A DNA stretch of 64,000 bases, taken from assembly GCA_963717375.1 (NCBI GenBank), contig OY970329.1:248001-312000 (forward strand), written 5' to 3'. The stretch comes from VRUE01 sp963717375 (GTDB lineage: Bacteria > Actinomycetota > Thermoleophilia > Solirubrobacterales > 70-9). The notes beneath the pieces were generated by a model. That model had not been told where the DNA came from, ran no database searches, and saw nothing but the letters and a program-made list of their open reading frames with translations. A program made the position numbers and the translations under genes. Every line of letters starts with the position of its first letter. Within the stretch, counting starts at the first letter, position 1. This document shows positions 15,134 through 24,142 of the stretch, in pieces.

Positions 15134-15978
15134 TGCCGGCGGAGCAGTCCGCGTTCAACAGCGGCACGCAGCCGACGATCCGCGGCGAGAAGGCCGGAGA
15201 GGGGCCGCCGATCGTGCTCTGCCACGGGATCACGGCGACCCGCCGCTCGGTCGTTCACGGTTCTCGCAGGCTGGAGCGGGACGGCCACATGGTGATCGCC
15301 TACGACGCGCGTGGCCACGGCGAGTCCGATCCGGCTCCGGCCGGACAGGGTTATGGATACCCGGAGCTGATCGACGACCTGGAGACTTTGGTCGCGGAGG
15401 AGGTGGGCGAGGGGCGATTCGTCCTCGCCGGTCACTCGATGGGAGCTCACACCGCGGTCGGCTACGCGCTGCGGCACCCCGAGCGGTTGGCCGGACTGGT
15501 CGCGATCGGCCCGACCTACACCGGCACTATCAGTGCCGAGTCGGTGCGGTATTGGGACGGCCTGGCCGCGGCGCTCGAGGATCGCGGCATCGACGGCTTC
15601 GTCGACTACATCGACCACGCGCAGGGAATCGACCCGGCCTGGCGCGACTCGGTTCTGCGCTTTACCCGCGAACGGATGCTGCGTCACCGCCACCTCGACG
15701 CGCTGGTGGTCGCGCTGCGCGAGGTGCCGCGCTCGCGGCCATTCGAGGCGCTCGAGGGGCTGAGCGGCCTCGAGGTTCCGGCGCTGGTCGTCGCCAGCCA
15801 CGACGCCGCCGACCCGGGGCATCCCTATGACATCGCCGCCGCCTACGCCGAGCAGCTACCGCGAGCGCGGCTGATCAGCGAGGCAGAGGGCCAGTCGCCG
15901 CTGGCCTGGCAGGGGGGACGGCTTTCACGCGAGATCGCCTCTTTCTGCGCCGAGCCCGCGGTCGCGGGGCTTTTTTAG
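15133..15978 (+). CDS. Alpha/beta hydrolase
   Basis: 281 aa. Nucleophile elbow GHSMGAH, oxyanion strand VLCHGITATRRS and DARGHGESD are typical of alpha/beta hydrolases; an Asp and a His acid-base pair are expected in the C-terminal third. Substrate unknown. It is coupled to the peroxiredoxin by a 1-bp overlap, which may hint at a role in clearing oxidised lipids or esters, but this is only contextual. The last codons encode a terminator hairpin. Confidence 0.88.
   Translation: MPAEQSAFNSGTQPTIRGEKAGEGPPIVLCHGITATRRSVVHGSRRLERDGHMVIAYDARGHGESDPAPAGQGYGYPELIDDLETLVAEEVGEGRFVLAGHSMGAHTAVGYALRHPERLAGLVAIGPTYTGTISAESVRYWDGLAAALEDRGIDGFVDYIDHAQGIDPAWRDSVLRFTRERMLRHRHLDALVVALREVPRSRPFEALEGLSGLEVPALVVASHDAADPGHPYDIAAAYAEQLPRARLISEAEGQSPLAWQGGRLSREIASFCAEPAVAGLF
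15953..15976 (+). terminator. Intrinsic terminator inside the hydrolase 3' end
   Basis: AGCCCGCG (15953-15960) pairs with CGCGGGGCT (15963-15971) with one bulged base, followed directly by six T (15971-15976). The TAG stop of the gene comes right after the T-run. This is the only classic hairpin plus U-tract noticed in the window. Confidence 0.8.
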
Positions 15979-15999
15979 CCTGCCTGTAGGCGCTTCGAA

Positions 16000-16005
16000 T
16001 AGCGT
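16000..16005 (+). promoter_or_regulatory. -10 box TAGCGT for leaderless VKOR operon
   Basis: TAGCGT lies 7 bp before the ATG at 16013. Confidence 0.55.
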
Positions 16006-16012
16006 CCCGGCC

Positions 16013-16444
16013 ATGAAGGCGCCGGCCGAGGGCACGCTGCGGGGCATCGCCACCTTTCTCGCCAGCTTCGGCATTGGCGTCGCCACCTACATTGCGATCG
16101 CCGACTCCGGCGGTGGCTCGCCGGTTTGCATCGCCGGCGGCCACGGCTGCCAGACGGTCGCCGAAAGCTCCTACTCGCACCTACTCGGCGTCAACGTTGC
16201 GATATTCGGCATCGCGGGCTACGTGCTGCTGCTCGGCTGCGCACTGCTGCGCGGCGACGGACCCCGCATCGTTGGCTTCGTCGTCTCCCTGGCCGGCTTC
16301 GGTTTCAGCCTTTACCTGACCTACCTGGAGCTGTTCACGATCGACGCGATCTGCCAGTGGTGCGTCGCCAGCGCGGTGCTGATGACCCTTCTCTTCATCG
16401 CCAACGCAACCCGGATGCTGGCCTACGCGGGAGCCAAGCCATGA
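16013..16444 (+). CDS. Vitamin K epoxide reductase (VKOR) family protein
   Basis: 143 aa membrane protein with four to five predicted helices. Bacterial VKOR reoxidises a DsbA partner and passes electrons to quinone. The loop cysteines Cys39 and Cys46 and the active-site pair C114-Q-W-C117 are present, as is the conserved Ser in the loop after Cys46. The DsbA-like partner begins four bases before its stop, so the two form a disulfide-forming pathway. Confidence 0.93.
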   Translation: MKAPAEGTLRGIATFLASFGIGVATYIAIADSGGGSPVCIAGGHGCQTVAESSYSHLLGVNVAIFGIAGYVLLLGCALLRGDGPRIVGFVVSLAGFGFSLYLTYLELFTIDAICQWCVASAVLMTLLFIANATRMLAYAGAKP

Positions 16445-17211
16445 GCGGCCGCCGCGACAGGGAGGCGCGCCGGGAAGAGCGCCTGCGCGAAGACGAGCAG
16501 GCCGGTGCGGCGGAGCGCCGCCAGCGCCTGGTCAAGCTCGGCAGCGCGGCCGGCTTCCTTGCCCTGGTCGCCATCGCGGTCATCGTTGTCGTCAGTGGAA
16601 GCGACAGCGGCGGTGGCGATGCGAGCAACGTGACCGAAGCAGGGACCGTGAACCAGTTGCTGGACGGCATCCCGCAGAACGGCCTGGTTCTGGGCAAACC
16701 CAGCGCCAAGGTGACGCTGCTCGAGTTCGGCGACCTCCAGTGCCCGTTCTGCAAGGGCTTTTCCGAAGAAGTGTTGCCGCAGGTCATCGAAGGCCAGGTC
16801 CGCAATGGCGAAGCCAAGCTCGACTTCAATAACTACACGATCATCGGCCCGCAATCGACGCCCGCGGGAGCCGCGGCGATCGCCGCCGGCGAGCAGGGTC
16901 GCGGCTGGAACTTCGTCGAGCTCTTCTACCGCAACCAGGGCGCCGAGGACTCCGGTTATGTCACCGACGCCTTCCTCACCGCCATCGCGAAGGGCGCCGG
17001 GGTGCCCGATATCGCCAAGTGGAACTCCGCACGCAAAAGCAAGCGGATCCTCGCCGAGGTCGCGGCCACGACCGCCGAAGCCAAACAGCTCGGCTTCACC
17101 GGCACGCCCTCGTTCGCGGTCCAGGGCCCAGGAGCGTCAGGCACCGAAGCCCTCAGCACACCCGACTCGGCCGGCGACCTCGAATCGGCAATCGAAGGGG
17201 CCGCCGGCTGA
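16441..17211 (+). CDS. Membrane-anchored DsbA-family thiol oxidoreductase
   Basis: 256 aa. A charged cytoplasmic N-terminus (1-30), one membrane helix (about 33-52), then a thioredoxin-fold domain with the active site C101-P-F-C104 in FGDLQCPFCKGF and a cis-Pro segment GTPSF. It probably introduces disulfides into exported proteins and is recharged by the VKOR encoded just upstream (ATGA overlap). The following CAP-domain protein also overlaps by 1 bp and may be a client. Confidence 0.92.
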   Translation: MSGRRDREARREERLREDEQAGAAERRQRLVKLGSAAGFLALVAIAVIVVVSGSDSGGGDASNVTEAGTVNQLLDGIPQNGLVLGKPSAKVTLLEFGDLQCPFCKGFSEEVLPQVIEGQVRNGEAKLDFNNYTIIGPQSTPAGAAAIAAGEQGRGWNFVELFYRNQGAEDSGYVTDAFLTAIAKGAGVPDIAKWNSARKSKRILAEVAATTAEAKQLGFTGTPSFAVQGPGASGTEALSTPDSAGDLESAIEGAAG

Positions 17212-18344
17212 TGCGGCGACGCCAGCTCGGGGTAAGCGCGGTGCTGCTTGCCCTCGGCCTGCTGGTGCTCGGTGCGGCACCAGCTACGGCAAACGTCACC
17301 GCGGCCGAAGCGGTGCAGTTGCTCAGCCGCCAGCGAGCCGCAAACGGCATCCCGTCGGACCTGGTCGAGCGGCCGGACTGGTCAAGCGCCTGCGCCGCCC
17401 ACGACAACTACGAGGCCCGGACGGGGGAATTCGGCCACCACGAGAACCCAAGCAGCCCCTTCTACACGGAAGAAGGGGCCTGGGCTGCCGCCAGCAGCGT
17501 GCTCGCCTACGGTGCGCCGAGCTGGTCACAGGGAAACCCCTGGGAGAACGCGCCGATTCACCTGATCCAGATGCTGGGCCCGGCGCTGGCGGAAATGGGT
17601 GCGGACGAGTCCCAGAACCGAACCTGCGCGACAACGTGGCCCGGGTACACGCGGGCCGATCCAGCCACGCCGACGGCCTACAGCTATCCCGGTAACGGAG
17701 TGAGCGGCGTCGTGCCGAGCGAGACGGCGTCGGAGAGCCCGTTCGTGCCGGGCGACTTCGTCGGCCTGCCGGCGGGAACGACCACCGGCAGGCACCTGCT
17801 CGCCTTCCTCAGCGGCCCGGGCTCCATCGACTCGGCCGAAGTGGCGAGCGCGGCTCTCAACGGCCCAGCGGGACCGGTCGCGCTCAAGGTCCTCGACTCG
17901 ACCAATTCCGAAGTCGGCGCCTACATGCCGCAGGCCTCGGCCTTCCTGATCCCGGAACAGCCCCTGCAGCCGATGAGCGCCTACGAAGCGACCGTCAACT
18001 GGGCGCAATCGGGCGCACCCGTGCTGACCCAGAAGTTCTCTTTTTCGACCGGCACCGGTGCCGCGGCTACGGAAACGCCCAGCCAACCGAAGGCACAGAA
18101 AGACAGTTGCACGAGCCTGGCGCTGTCGGCGCATCGGCTGCGCCAGCGCTCGGCGCATCTGAAGCGCCGCGGCTTGACACTTGCCAGCACCGCGAATTCA
18201 CGCCGCGAGCGCGGCCAGGCGAGGCGGTTGCTGCGCGAATCGGCCGCCGCAAAGAGAAAGGCGAGGCTGAGAAGCCGCCAGACCAAGCAGTGCCGCCGCC
18301 ACGCCGCTCGTGACTCACAGCGCCCCAGCTCCACCCATAAGTAG
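17211..18344 (+). CDS. Secreted CAP/SCP-domain protein
   Basis: 377 aa with a Sec signal peptide (about 1-27, cleavage after ATA-N). Residues 30-170 resemble a CAP (cysteine-rich secretory/PR-1) domain: NxxRxxxG-like LLSRQRAANGIP, an AHDNYEARTGEFGHHENP block and NPWENAPIHLIQML. The rest is a second domain of unknown type, then a strongly basic Arg/Lys-rich tail of about 75 residues that could bind acidic wall polymers. It is third in the VKOR-DsbA operon. Confidence 0.8.
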   Translation: MRRRQLGVSAVLLALGLLVLGAAPATANVTAAEAVQLLSRQRAANGIPSDLVERPDWSSACAAHDNYEARTGEFGHHENPSSPFYTEEGAWAAASSVLAYGAPSWSQGNPWENAPIHLIQMLGPALAEMGADESQNRTCATTWPGYTRADPATPTAYSYPGNGVSGVVPSETASESPFVPGDFVGLPAGTTTGRHLLAFLSGPGSIDSAEVASAALNGPAGPVALKVLDSTNSEVGAYMPQASAFLIPEQPLQPMSAYEATVNWAQSGAPVLTQKFSFSTGTGAAATETPSQPKAQKDSCTSLALSAHRLRQRSAHLKRRGLTLASTANSRRERGQARRLLRESAAAKRKARLRSRQTKQCRRHAARDSQRPSSTHK

Positions 18345-18434
18345 ACATAACCTCCATTATCGTGCGTTGTGACAGTCGGTCCCCGTGGCCGGTAGCCCAT
18401 TCTTGTCCGGGCAGACCAATTAGATCCGCGGGCA

Positions 18435-19628
18435 ATGGTTGACGAGCCGGCGAAAGAGGCAGCACTCGGCGACTCTGACGCTGACGCGCCCGCAGTCGGC
18501 GTAGCCGAGGCTGTGCGCGCAGGATTCGGGCAGGCACTGCTCAAGGTCGCCGAGCGGATCTCCAAGCACTATGTGCCGCTCGTCGGCCTGTTGACCCTGG
18601 TCGCAGGCGGCTTTTACATCCTCGCCTACTCACGCTTCTACAGCGCACTCGGGATCACACCGGAGGAAGCCGGCCTGAGCACGCCGCAGATCCTTGCCCA
18701 CTCGGTCGTGGGAGGACTCGCCTTGGTCGTCCTCGCGTCCCTGGCGACCTACCTGGTCCTATTGCCGGCCATGCCGGTTCTGGACGGCGATTCTGAGACC
18801 GGTACGTGGCAGGATTTCCGCAACCACGCGATCATCGCCGGATTCGCAGCCGGCGGGCTGGTCGGCCTCGTTTTCATCACCGGTTCGCCGCTGCCGTTTG
18901 CGGTCCTTGCGGTCGGCTGGGTGATCTTCGCGACGCTCATCACCGGCCTGGAGATACACGTCGGTTGGCCACCGGCGAGCCCTAAGCCCCTGAAGTTCGA
19001 AACGGAGTCCTACGTCGCCTTTGCCGTCGCTGTGGCAATCCCGGCTGGACTGTTCATCGCCGGGTTCGTCAGCTTCAACAAGGCAAGCGAGCTTGGAGAA
19101 AAGGCCGGCGACGGCCAGGCGGTGCTGAGCTCCGACGTCCTCGGGCTCCCCTTTCTCGGCGTCAGGGCCGAGACGGCCGTCGTCACCTGGAAGTCACCCG
19201 ATGCACGACGCCCGATGCCCAATTGCGTCCTTTACCTGGGGACCGCAGACGGACAGGACGTGCTCTACGACCACCGCTCGGGAAGCGTCTTCAAGACGTC
19301 CAGCGATGGCGTCGTCCTGCAACTGCGAAAGAGCCAGACGAGTTGCGAGGCACCGGTCAACCTGGCCGCCCCACGAGTGCGCCACCTCAGCGACAACCGC
19401 CTTGGCTGCTCTCCCGGACGTTGGCGCCCCAGCTCCAAGATCGATCTCGACTACCGCTGGACCATGGAAGGCATCCAGATTCCCGCCGAGTTCGGCGGCA
19501 GGTCGCCGATTTTCGACACGACCGGCTACCCGATCGGCAGCATCGCTCACTGTCACGTGACCGCCTCGGGCGGGCTCGGCAGCGACACCGCAATGAGCGG
19601 CGGCATAGTCATCGGCGAGACACCTTGA
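18435..19628 (+). CDS. Membrane protein of unknown function with Cys-containing outer domain
   Basis: 397 aa, not recognised. An acidic N-terminus (1-30) and about five membrane helices (roughly 50-70, 86-110, 130-150, 152-175 and 195-215) precede a C-terminal domain of about 170 residues. That domain has several cysteines (for example in PNCVLYLG, TSCEAP, LGCSPG and AHCHV). The position after the VKOR-DsbA operon suggests disulfides in the outer domain. No enzyme motif is visible. Confidence 0.75.
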   Translation: MVDEPAKEAALGDSDADAPAVGVAEAVRAGFGQALLKVAERISKHYVPLVGLLTLVAGGFYILAYSRFYSALGITPEEAGLSTPQILAHSVVGGLALVVLASLATYLVLLPAMPVLDGDSETGTWQDFRNHAIIAGFAAGGLVGLVFITGSPLPFAVLAVGWVIFATLITGLEIHVGWPPASPKPLKFETESYVAFAVAVAIPAGLFIAGFVSFNKASELGEKAGDGQAVLSSDVLGLPFLGVRAETAVVTWKSPDARRPMPNCVLYLGTADGQDVLYDHRSGSVFKTSSDGVVLQLRKSQTSCEAPVNLAAPRVRHLSDNRLGCSPGRWRPSSKIDLDYRWTMEGIQIPAEFGGRSPIFDTTGYPIGSIAHCHVTASGGLGSDTAMSGGIVIGETP

Positions 19629-19681
19629 AGGCAGGCACCGTGCCCGAGAAGCGATTTCGCTAGCGGCGGCTCCCCTGCTCA

Positions 19682-19687
19682 TATCAT
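19682..19687 (+). promoter_or_regulatory. -10 box TATCAT for leaderless PAP2 gene
   Basis: TATCAT lies 7 bp before the ATG at 19695. Confidence 0.6.
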
Positions 19688-19694
19688 CGGCCCT

Positions 19695-20249
19695 ATGCCG
19701 CAATGGCTCGAGGAGGCAAAGGCTGTCGACGCCGCGGTCTACGCGGGAATCGCGGAGAGCGAGGCGCCTGTCCTCGACTCAGCAATGCGCCGGCTCAGCC
19801 GTGCCGCCGACCACAGCAAGCTGTGGTTCGCGACCGGCGCAGGACTGGCCCTATTCGGCGGACCAAGCGGCCGCAGAGCCGCCAGCCACGGTCTCGTATC
19901 GCTCGCTACGGCATCGGCGCTCGCCAACCTCGTCGCCAAGCCACTGACCGTGCGCGCTCGCCCGCAGCGCAGCGGACGGCCCGAGCTGGCGCATCGACAC
20001 GTGCCGATGCCCCGTTCCAGTTCCTTCCCCTCCGGCCACACCGCCTCCGCCTTTGCCTTCGCCACCGGCGCCGGCCACGCACTCCCAGGCCTCTCGGCGC
20101 CGCTGCGGGCGATCGCGACGCTGGTTGGATACTCGCGGGTCCATACCGGCGTCCATTTTCCCGCTGATGTGCTCGCCGGTGCATTTCTTGGCATCTCCGC
20201 GGCCGAGATCGCCAACCGCCTGCTCGAACGCCGTACAAGCAGCCCGTGA
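19695..20249 (+). CDS. PAP2-family lipid phosphatase
   Basis: 184 aa. All three PAP2 motifs are seen: KPLTVRARP, SSFPSGHTAS and SRVHTGVHFPADV, with catalytic His residues in the second and third. Such enzymes remove phosphate from undecaprenyl pyrophosphate, phosphatidic acid or polyprenyl-phosphosugars on the outer face of the membrane. The exact substrate is unknown. Confidence 0.92.
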   Translation: MPQWLEEAKAVDAAVYAGIAESEAPVLDSAMRRLSRAADHSKLWFATGAGLALFGGPSGRRAASHGLVSLATASALANLVAKPLTVRARPQRSGRPELAHRHVPMPRSSSFPSGHTASAFAFATGAGHALPGLSAPLRAIATLVGYSRVHTGVHFPADVLAGAFLGISAAEIANRLLERRTSSP

Positions 20250-20266
20250 CATGGACCGGCTCGTGC

Positions 20267-20905
20267 TCAGGCTTCGAGGCTTGCGCTTCCCCGTGCCAGC
20301 GGCCGGACGATAGGCGCAGCCTTCGGAAGCCGGCCACGCTCGACCTGTCCGAGCGTAAAAGGTGAGGCTTCGATCAGCGAGACGGTGTCGCGGTTGCAGT
20401 GACAGCCGTCGGCGAAAAAGCGCCATGGCTTCTCGAAGCGATCCTGCCAGCGGGCCAGACCGGGCTGCTCGGAACGAACGTGCTCGACAAAGAGCAGCCT
20501 GCCGCCCGGCTTCAGCACCCGCGCCGCCTCGGCCAAGGCTGCGCTGGGATCCGGGACCGTACAGAGGACCAATGTGAAAACAGCGGTGTCGAAGCTCCCG
20601 TCCTCGAACGGCAGCTTTTGCGCCGATGCCTGCACGATCCGCACACCGCTCCCCTCGACAGCCTTCGCCCGAAGCTTCTCGAGCATGTGCGGGCCCGGCT
20701 CAACCAGCACCAGCTCGGTGACGGAGTCGGGAAACAGGTTTCGGTTGACCCCCGTGCCGGCTCCGAGGTCGATTGTCCTACCCGTCGCCTTGGCCAGCGT
20801 CTCGCGCCGCATCTCGCGCAAACCAGCGTCCTCCGTCGCCTTCAGGCCGCGGTCATAGACCGCGGCGAAACCCCTCCCCCAGGTCGCGTCGTAGATTCGT
20901 CCCAC
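20267..20905 (-). CDS. Class I SAM-dependent methyltransferase (UbiE/PmtA-like)
   Basis: 212 aa. Motif I IDLGAGTGVNRNLF, VLVEPGPHM and the late motif EAARVLKPGGRLLFVEHV define it. The closest look is to phospholipid N-methyltransferase or ubiquinone/menaquinone-type small methyltransferases. The start is GTG at 20905. It is the third gene of a minus-strand run thiolase-SDR-methyltransferase with gaps of 23 and 15 bp, so a lipid substrate is plausible. Confidence 0.87.
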   Translation of the reverse strand: MGRIYDATWGRGFAAVYDRGLKATEDAGLREMRRETLAKATGRTIDLGAGTGVNRNLFPDSVTELVLVEPGPHMLEKLRAKAVEGSGVRIVQASAQKLPFEDGSFDTAVFTLVLCTVPDPSAALAEAARVLKPGGRLLFVEHVRSEQPGLARWQDRFEKPWRFFADGCHCNRDTVSLIEASPFTLGQVERGRLPKAAPIVRPLARGSASLEA

Positions 20906-20920
20906 GCGCGGGATACGGGG

Positions 20921-21808
20921 CTACGCCGCCTCGCGTTCAGGGCTCGGCTCCGCCGCCTCCGCATCGCCCTCGGCGCGGCTGTGCGCGGCCCGCTCCTCAT
21001 AGGCGTGGCGGGCACCGTGGTCGACTTCGGTCATCAGCTTGTCGACTTTCATCAGCCGGCCGAGACCCTCGCGCATACCGCGCGGAAGATTGGAGACCAG
21101 CTTGAAGAAGGCGCCGTTCATGCGCGGGACCCAGACGTCGAAGCGGGGGACTTCGAGGGCGTCGACGATCTCGTTGGCCACGTCCTCGGCCTCAACCGGC
21201 CGAATCAGCCTCTGCCCCACCCCGGACGTGAGCTCGGTGTTGACCACGGTCGGCATCACGCAGGCGATCTCGACGCCGCTGCCGCGCAGCTCGGCGCGCG
21301 CGGCCTCGCTGATCCCGACCACGGCGTGCTTGGTCCCTGAGTAGGTGGCGATGCCGGGGAAGCCGCCCTTGCCCGCCTGTGAGGCGAGGTTGACGATGTG
21401 ACCGTGGCCGCGTGGCTTGAAGCGCGCGATCGCCAGCTGCATGCCGACAATCACGCCGTAGATATTGATGTCGAGCTGGCGTTTGAGCGAGTCGTCGGAC
21501 TCCTCGGCGAACGGGGTCACCGGCATGATCCCGGCGTTGTTGACGACGACGTCAAGTGGGCCGAGCTCACGCTCGGCGGCGTCGAGGAAAGCGGCGAAGG
21601 AGCCGCGGTCGGTGACGTCGAGTGGCAGCGCGATCGAGCCGCCGCCCAGACCCGCAGCCGTCTGCTCGGCCAGGCCCTGGTCGAGGTCCCCGATGGCGAC
21701 ACGGCAGCCCTTGCGGACCAGCGCCGTCGCGGTCGCCTTGCCGATCCCACGGGCACCGCCCGTGATCGCCACGACCTTGCCGCTGAGATTCTGCCGTTGC
21801 TTCGCCAT
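20921..21808 (-). CDS. Short-chain dehydrogenase/reductase
   Basis: 295 aa classical SDR: TGGARGIGKATA cofactor motif, NNAGI, and the YSGTKHAV active site. The C-terminal about 50 residues are charged. A strong purine-rich ribosome site (GGAGGAGG) precedes the ATG, as expected for an internal operon gene. It lies between an SCPx-type thiolase and a methyltransferase, suggesting acyl or steroid-like substrates. Confidence 0.9.
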   Translation of the reverse strand: MAKQRQNLSGKVVAITGGARGIGKATATALVRKGCRVAIGDLDQGLAEQTAAGLGGGSIALPLDVTDRGSFAAFLDAAERELGPLDVVVNNAGIMPVTPFAEESDDSLKRQLDINIYGVIVGMQLAIARFKPRGHGHIVNLASQAGKGGFPGIATYSGTKHAVVGISEAARAELRGSGVEIACVMPTVVNTELTSGVGQRLIRPVEAEDVANEIVDALEVPRFDVWVPRMNGAFFKLVSNLPRGMREGLGRLMKVDKLMTEVDHGARHAYEERAAHSRAEGDAEAAEPSPEREAA

Positions 21809-21831
21809 CGGGACCTCCTCCTCCAGCGGCC

Positions 21832-23025
21832 CTAGGCCACTGGCTTGTAGACGGTGACCACGGCGGCACCGCCGAGGCCGATGTTGTGCTGCAGGGCCAG
21901 CTTGGCGCCCTCGACCTGACGCTTGTCGGCCGTGCCGCGCAGCTGCCAGGTCAGTTCAGAGCACTGCGCCAACCCGGTCGCGCCGAGCGGATGACCCTTG
22001 GAGATCAGCCCGCCGGAGGGGTTGACGACGACCTGGCCGCCGTACGTTGTCGCCTCTTCCTCGACCAGCTTGTGCGCCTCGCCCTCGGCGGCGAACCCGA
22101 GCGCTTCGTAGGTGATGAGCTCGTTGGCGCTGAAGCAGTCGTGCAGCTCGCAGACGTCGACTTCAGCGGCGACCACGCCGGCCTCGGCGTAGGCCTCATC
22201 AGCCGCCTGCTTCGACATGTCCGAGCCGACGATCTTCATGCAGTCGGTGTCCTCGGCGAAGGTCGAGCTGAGGTCGGTGACCATTGACTGGCCGGCGATC
22301 TCGATCGCCCGGTCCCAGAGGTCGTGCTCGTCGACATAGCGCTCGGAGGCGACGATCGCGCAGGCCGAGCCGTCGGAGGTGGGCGAGCACTGCAGCTTGG
22401 TCAGCGGGTCGTGGATCATCCGCGCCGCCTTGATGTCCTCCAGCGAGTACTCGTCCTGGAACTGGGCGTAGGGGTTGTTGACCGAGTGCTTGTGGTTCTT
22501 CCAGCCGATCCAGGCGTAGTGGTCGGGGTTGGAGCCGTACTTCTGCATGTGGTCGCGGCCGGCGTTGCCGAACATCTGCGGGGCCGGCGGCGACTGCTCG
22601 GGATCGCGGATCTCGAACATCCGCATCGCGTGCTTGTCGAGCGCGTTGGTGCGGTCGGTGTACTTGACGCCGAGCGAGCCGGGCTCCATCTTCTCGAAGC
22701 CGAGCGCAAGCGCGCAATCGACCAGACCGCCCTTAACCGCCTGGCGGGCCAGGAACAGCGCCGAGGAGCCGGTCGAGCAGTTGTTGTTGACGTTGACAAC
22801 CGGGATCCCAGTCAGGCCGAGCTGGTAGAGCGCCCGCTGGCCGTAGGTCGAATCGCCGTAGCAGTAGCCGGCGAAGGCCTGCTCGACGTCGGTGTAGGGA
22901 ATGCCGGCGTCGGCGAGCGCCTTCTCCCCCGCCTCCTTGGCCCAGTCGGGGTAGTCGCCCTCCTTGGTGCCGGGCTTCTCGAACTTGGTCATGCCGACCC
23001 CGATCACGAACGTGCGGTTGCTCAA
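21832..23025 (-). CDS. Thiolase-family protein (SCP-x/lipid-transfer type)
   Basis: 397 aa. The nucleophilic Cys in NNNCSTGSSALFLAR, HDCFSANELITYEALG and GGLISKGHPLGATGLAQ mark a nondecarboxylating thiolase of the SCP-x/lipid-transfer branch. It probably cleaves or binds 3-ketoacyl-CoA. The start is TTG at 23025 with AGGAG 6 bp upstream. It is the first gene of the operon with the SDR and methyltransferase. Confidence 0.9.
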   Translation of the reverse strand: MSNRTFVIGVGMTKFEKPGTKEGDYPDWAKEAGEKALADAGIPYTDVEQAFAGYCYGDSTYGQRALYQLGLTGIPVVNVNNNCSTGSSALFLARQAVKGGLVDCALALGFEKMEPGSLGVKYTDRTNALDKHAMRMFEIRDPEQSPPAPQMFGNAGRDHMQKYGSNPDHYAWIGWKNHKHSVNNPYAQFQDEYSLEDIKAARMIHDPLTKLQCSPTSDGSACAIVASERYVDEHDLWDRAIEIAGQSMVTDLSSTFAEDTDCMKIVGSDMSKQAADEAYAEAGVVAAEVDVCELHDCFSANELITYEALGFAAEGEAHKLVEEEATTYGGQVVVNPSGGLISKGHPLGATGLAQCSELTWQLRGTADKRQVEGAKLALQHNIGLGGAAVVTVYKPVA

Positions 23026-23123
23026 AGTCTGCTCCTGTCTCTTCGCCGCTCCCTGCCGGCGAGTTTGGCTGCCTGGCCAGGAAATCTACCGGTCGGGCCG
23101 ACCGGATGGCGATACTGCGCGGA

Positions 23124-24092
23124 ATGATCGTCGACTGCGCCGTCTACGAGCACGGCAAACGACGCGCCGGCGAGCTCAGTCTCGAGGGGGCCGGCGATGC
23201 CTGCCGGACCGATGACGGGTTCGTCTGGCTCGGCGTGACGGAACCGTCAGCGGAGGAGTTCGAGTCGATCGCGCGCGAGTTCGGCCTGCACGAGCTGGCC
23301 GTCGAGGACGCGGTCAAGGCGCAGCAGCGGCCCAAGGTGGAGCTCTTCGGCGACACCCTGCTGGTCGTCGTCAAGACGGTCACCCACCCCGACCCCGCGC
23401 ACGGCATCGAGGTCGGAGAGCTGCTGGTCTTCATCAATACCGACTTCATCATCACCGTCCGCCATGGCGACGGCGAGCTGAGCTCGGTCAGGGAACGGGT
23501 CGAGAGCCGGCCGGAGCGGCTCGCGCGCGGTACAGGGGTCGTTCTCTACGCGATCCTCGACCACATCGTCGACGGCTACGGCGACGTCGCACAGACGATC
23601 GACGGCGAGATCCAGGCGGTCGAGCGCGAGGTCTTCTCGGCCGAACGAACCAACCCGGCCGAACAGATCTACAAGCTCGAGCGCGAGGTCCTCGACCTCT
23701 ACCGCGCGGTCGCGCCGCTGCTCGAAGCCGTCGACGAGATCGTCGAAGGCCGCTTCGATGCCATCCCGAAGGAGCTCCACGAGTACTTCCGCGACGTCCA
23801 CGACCATCTGCGCCGGGTAACCGGCCGCGTCAACGGCTTCCGCGAGCTGCTCAGCAGCGCCCTGCAGGCAAACCTGACCCAGGTATCGGTGCGCCAGAAC
23901 GAGGACATGCGCAAGATCTCCGCCTGGGTCGCGATCGCCGCCGTGCCGACGATGGTCGCCGGGATCTACGGGATGAACTTCGACCACATGCCGGAGCTGC
24001 ACTGGCGCTACGGCTACTTCACCGTGCTCGCCCTCATCGCCCTTGTCTGTCTGGCCTTGTACCGCCGTTTCAAGCGTGTTGGCTGGTTGTAG
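23124..24092 (+). CDS. corA: CorA-family magnesium/divalent cation transporter
   Basis: 322 aa from ATG at 23124 (MIVDCAVYEHGKRR); an in-frame ATG at 23106 gives six more residues. A long cytoplasmic alpha/beta and coiled-coil region precedes two C-terminal helices. The first helix ends in the selectivity motif GMN (IYGMNFDHMPEL). It imports Mg2+, Co2+ or a related ion as a pentamer. The positive C-terminal tail RRFKRVGWL is typical. Confidence 0.94.
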   Translation: MIVDCAVYEHGKRRAGELSLEGAGDACRTDDGFVWLGVTEPSAEEFESIAREFGLHELAVEDAVKAQQRPKVELFGDTLLVVVKTVTHPDPAHGIEVGELLVFINTDFIITVRHGDGELSSVRERVESRPERLARGTGVVLYAILDHIVDGYGDVAQTIDGEIQAVEREVFSAERTNPAEQIYKLEREVLDLYRAVAPLLEAVDEIVEGRFDAIPKELHEYFRDVHDHLRRVTGRVNGFRELLSSALQANLTQVSVRQNEDMRKISAWVAIAAVPTMVAGIYGMNFDHMPELHWRYGYFTVLALIALVCLALYRRFKRVGWL

Positions 24093-24095
24093 ATT

Positions 24096-24136
24096 TAACC
24101 CTTCGCGGTGACCGTAACTCCAAACACGAAGGGATA
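24096..24136 (+). repeat. Palindrome I upstream of exported paralogue pair
   Basis: CCCTTCG (24099-24105) pairs with CGAAGGG (24127-24133), with extra outer TA/TA pairing. The right side (CCAAACACGAAG) resembles the right side of palindrome F (CTAAACACGAAG), so it is probably a member of the same family. It starts 3 bp after the corA stop. Confidence 0.5.
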
Positions 24137-24142
24137 AGTGAG

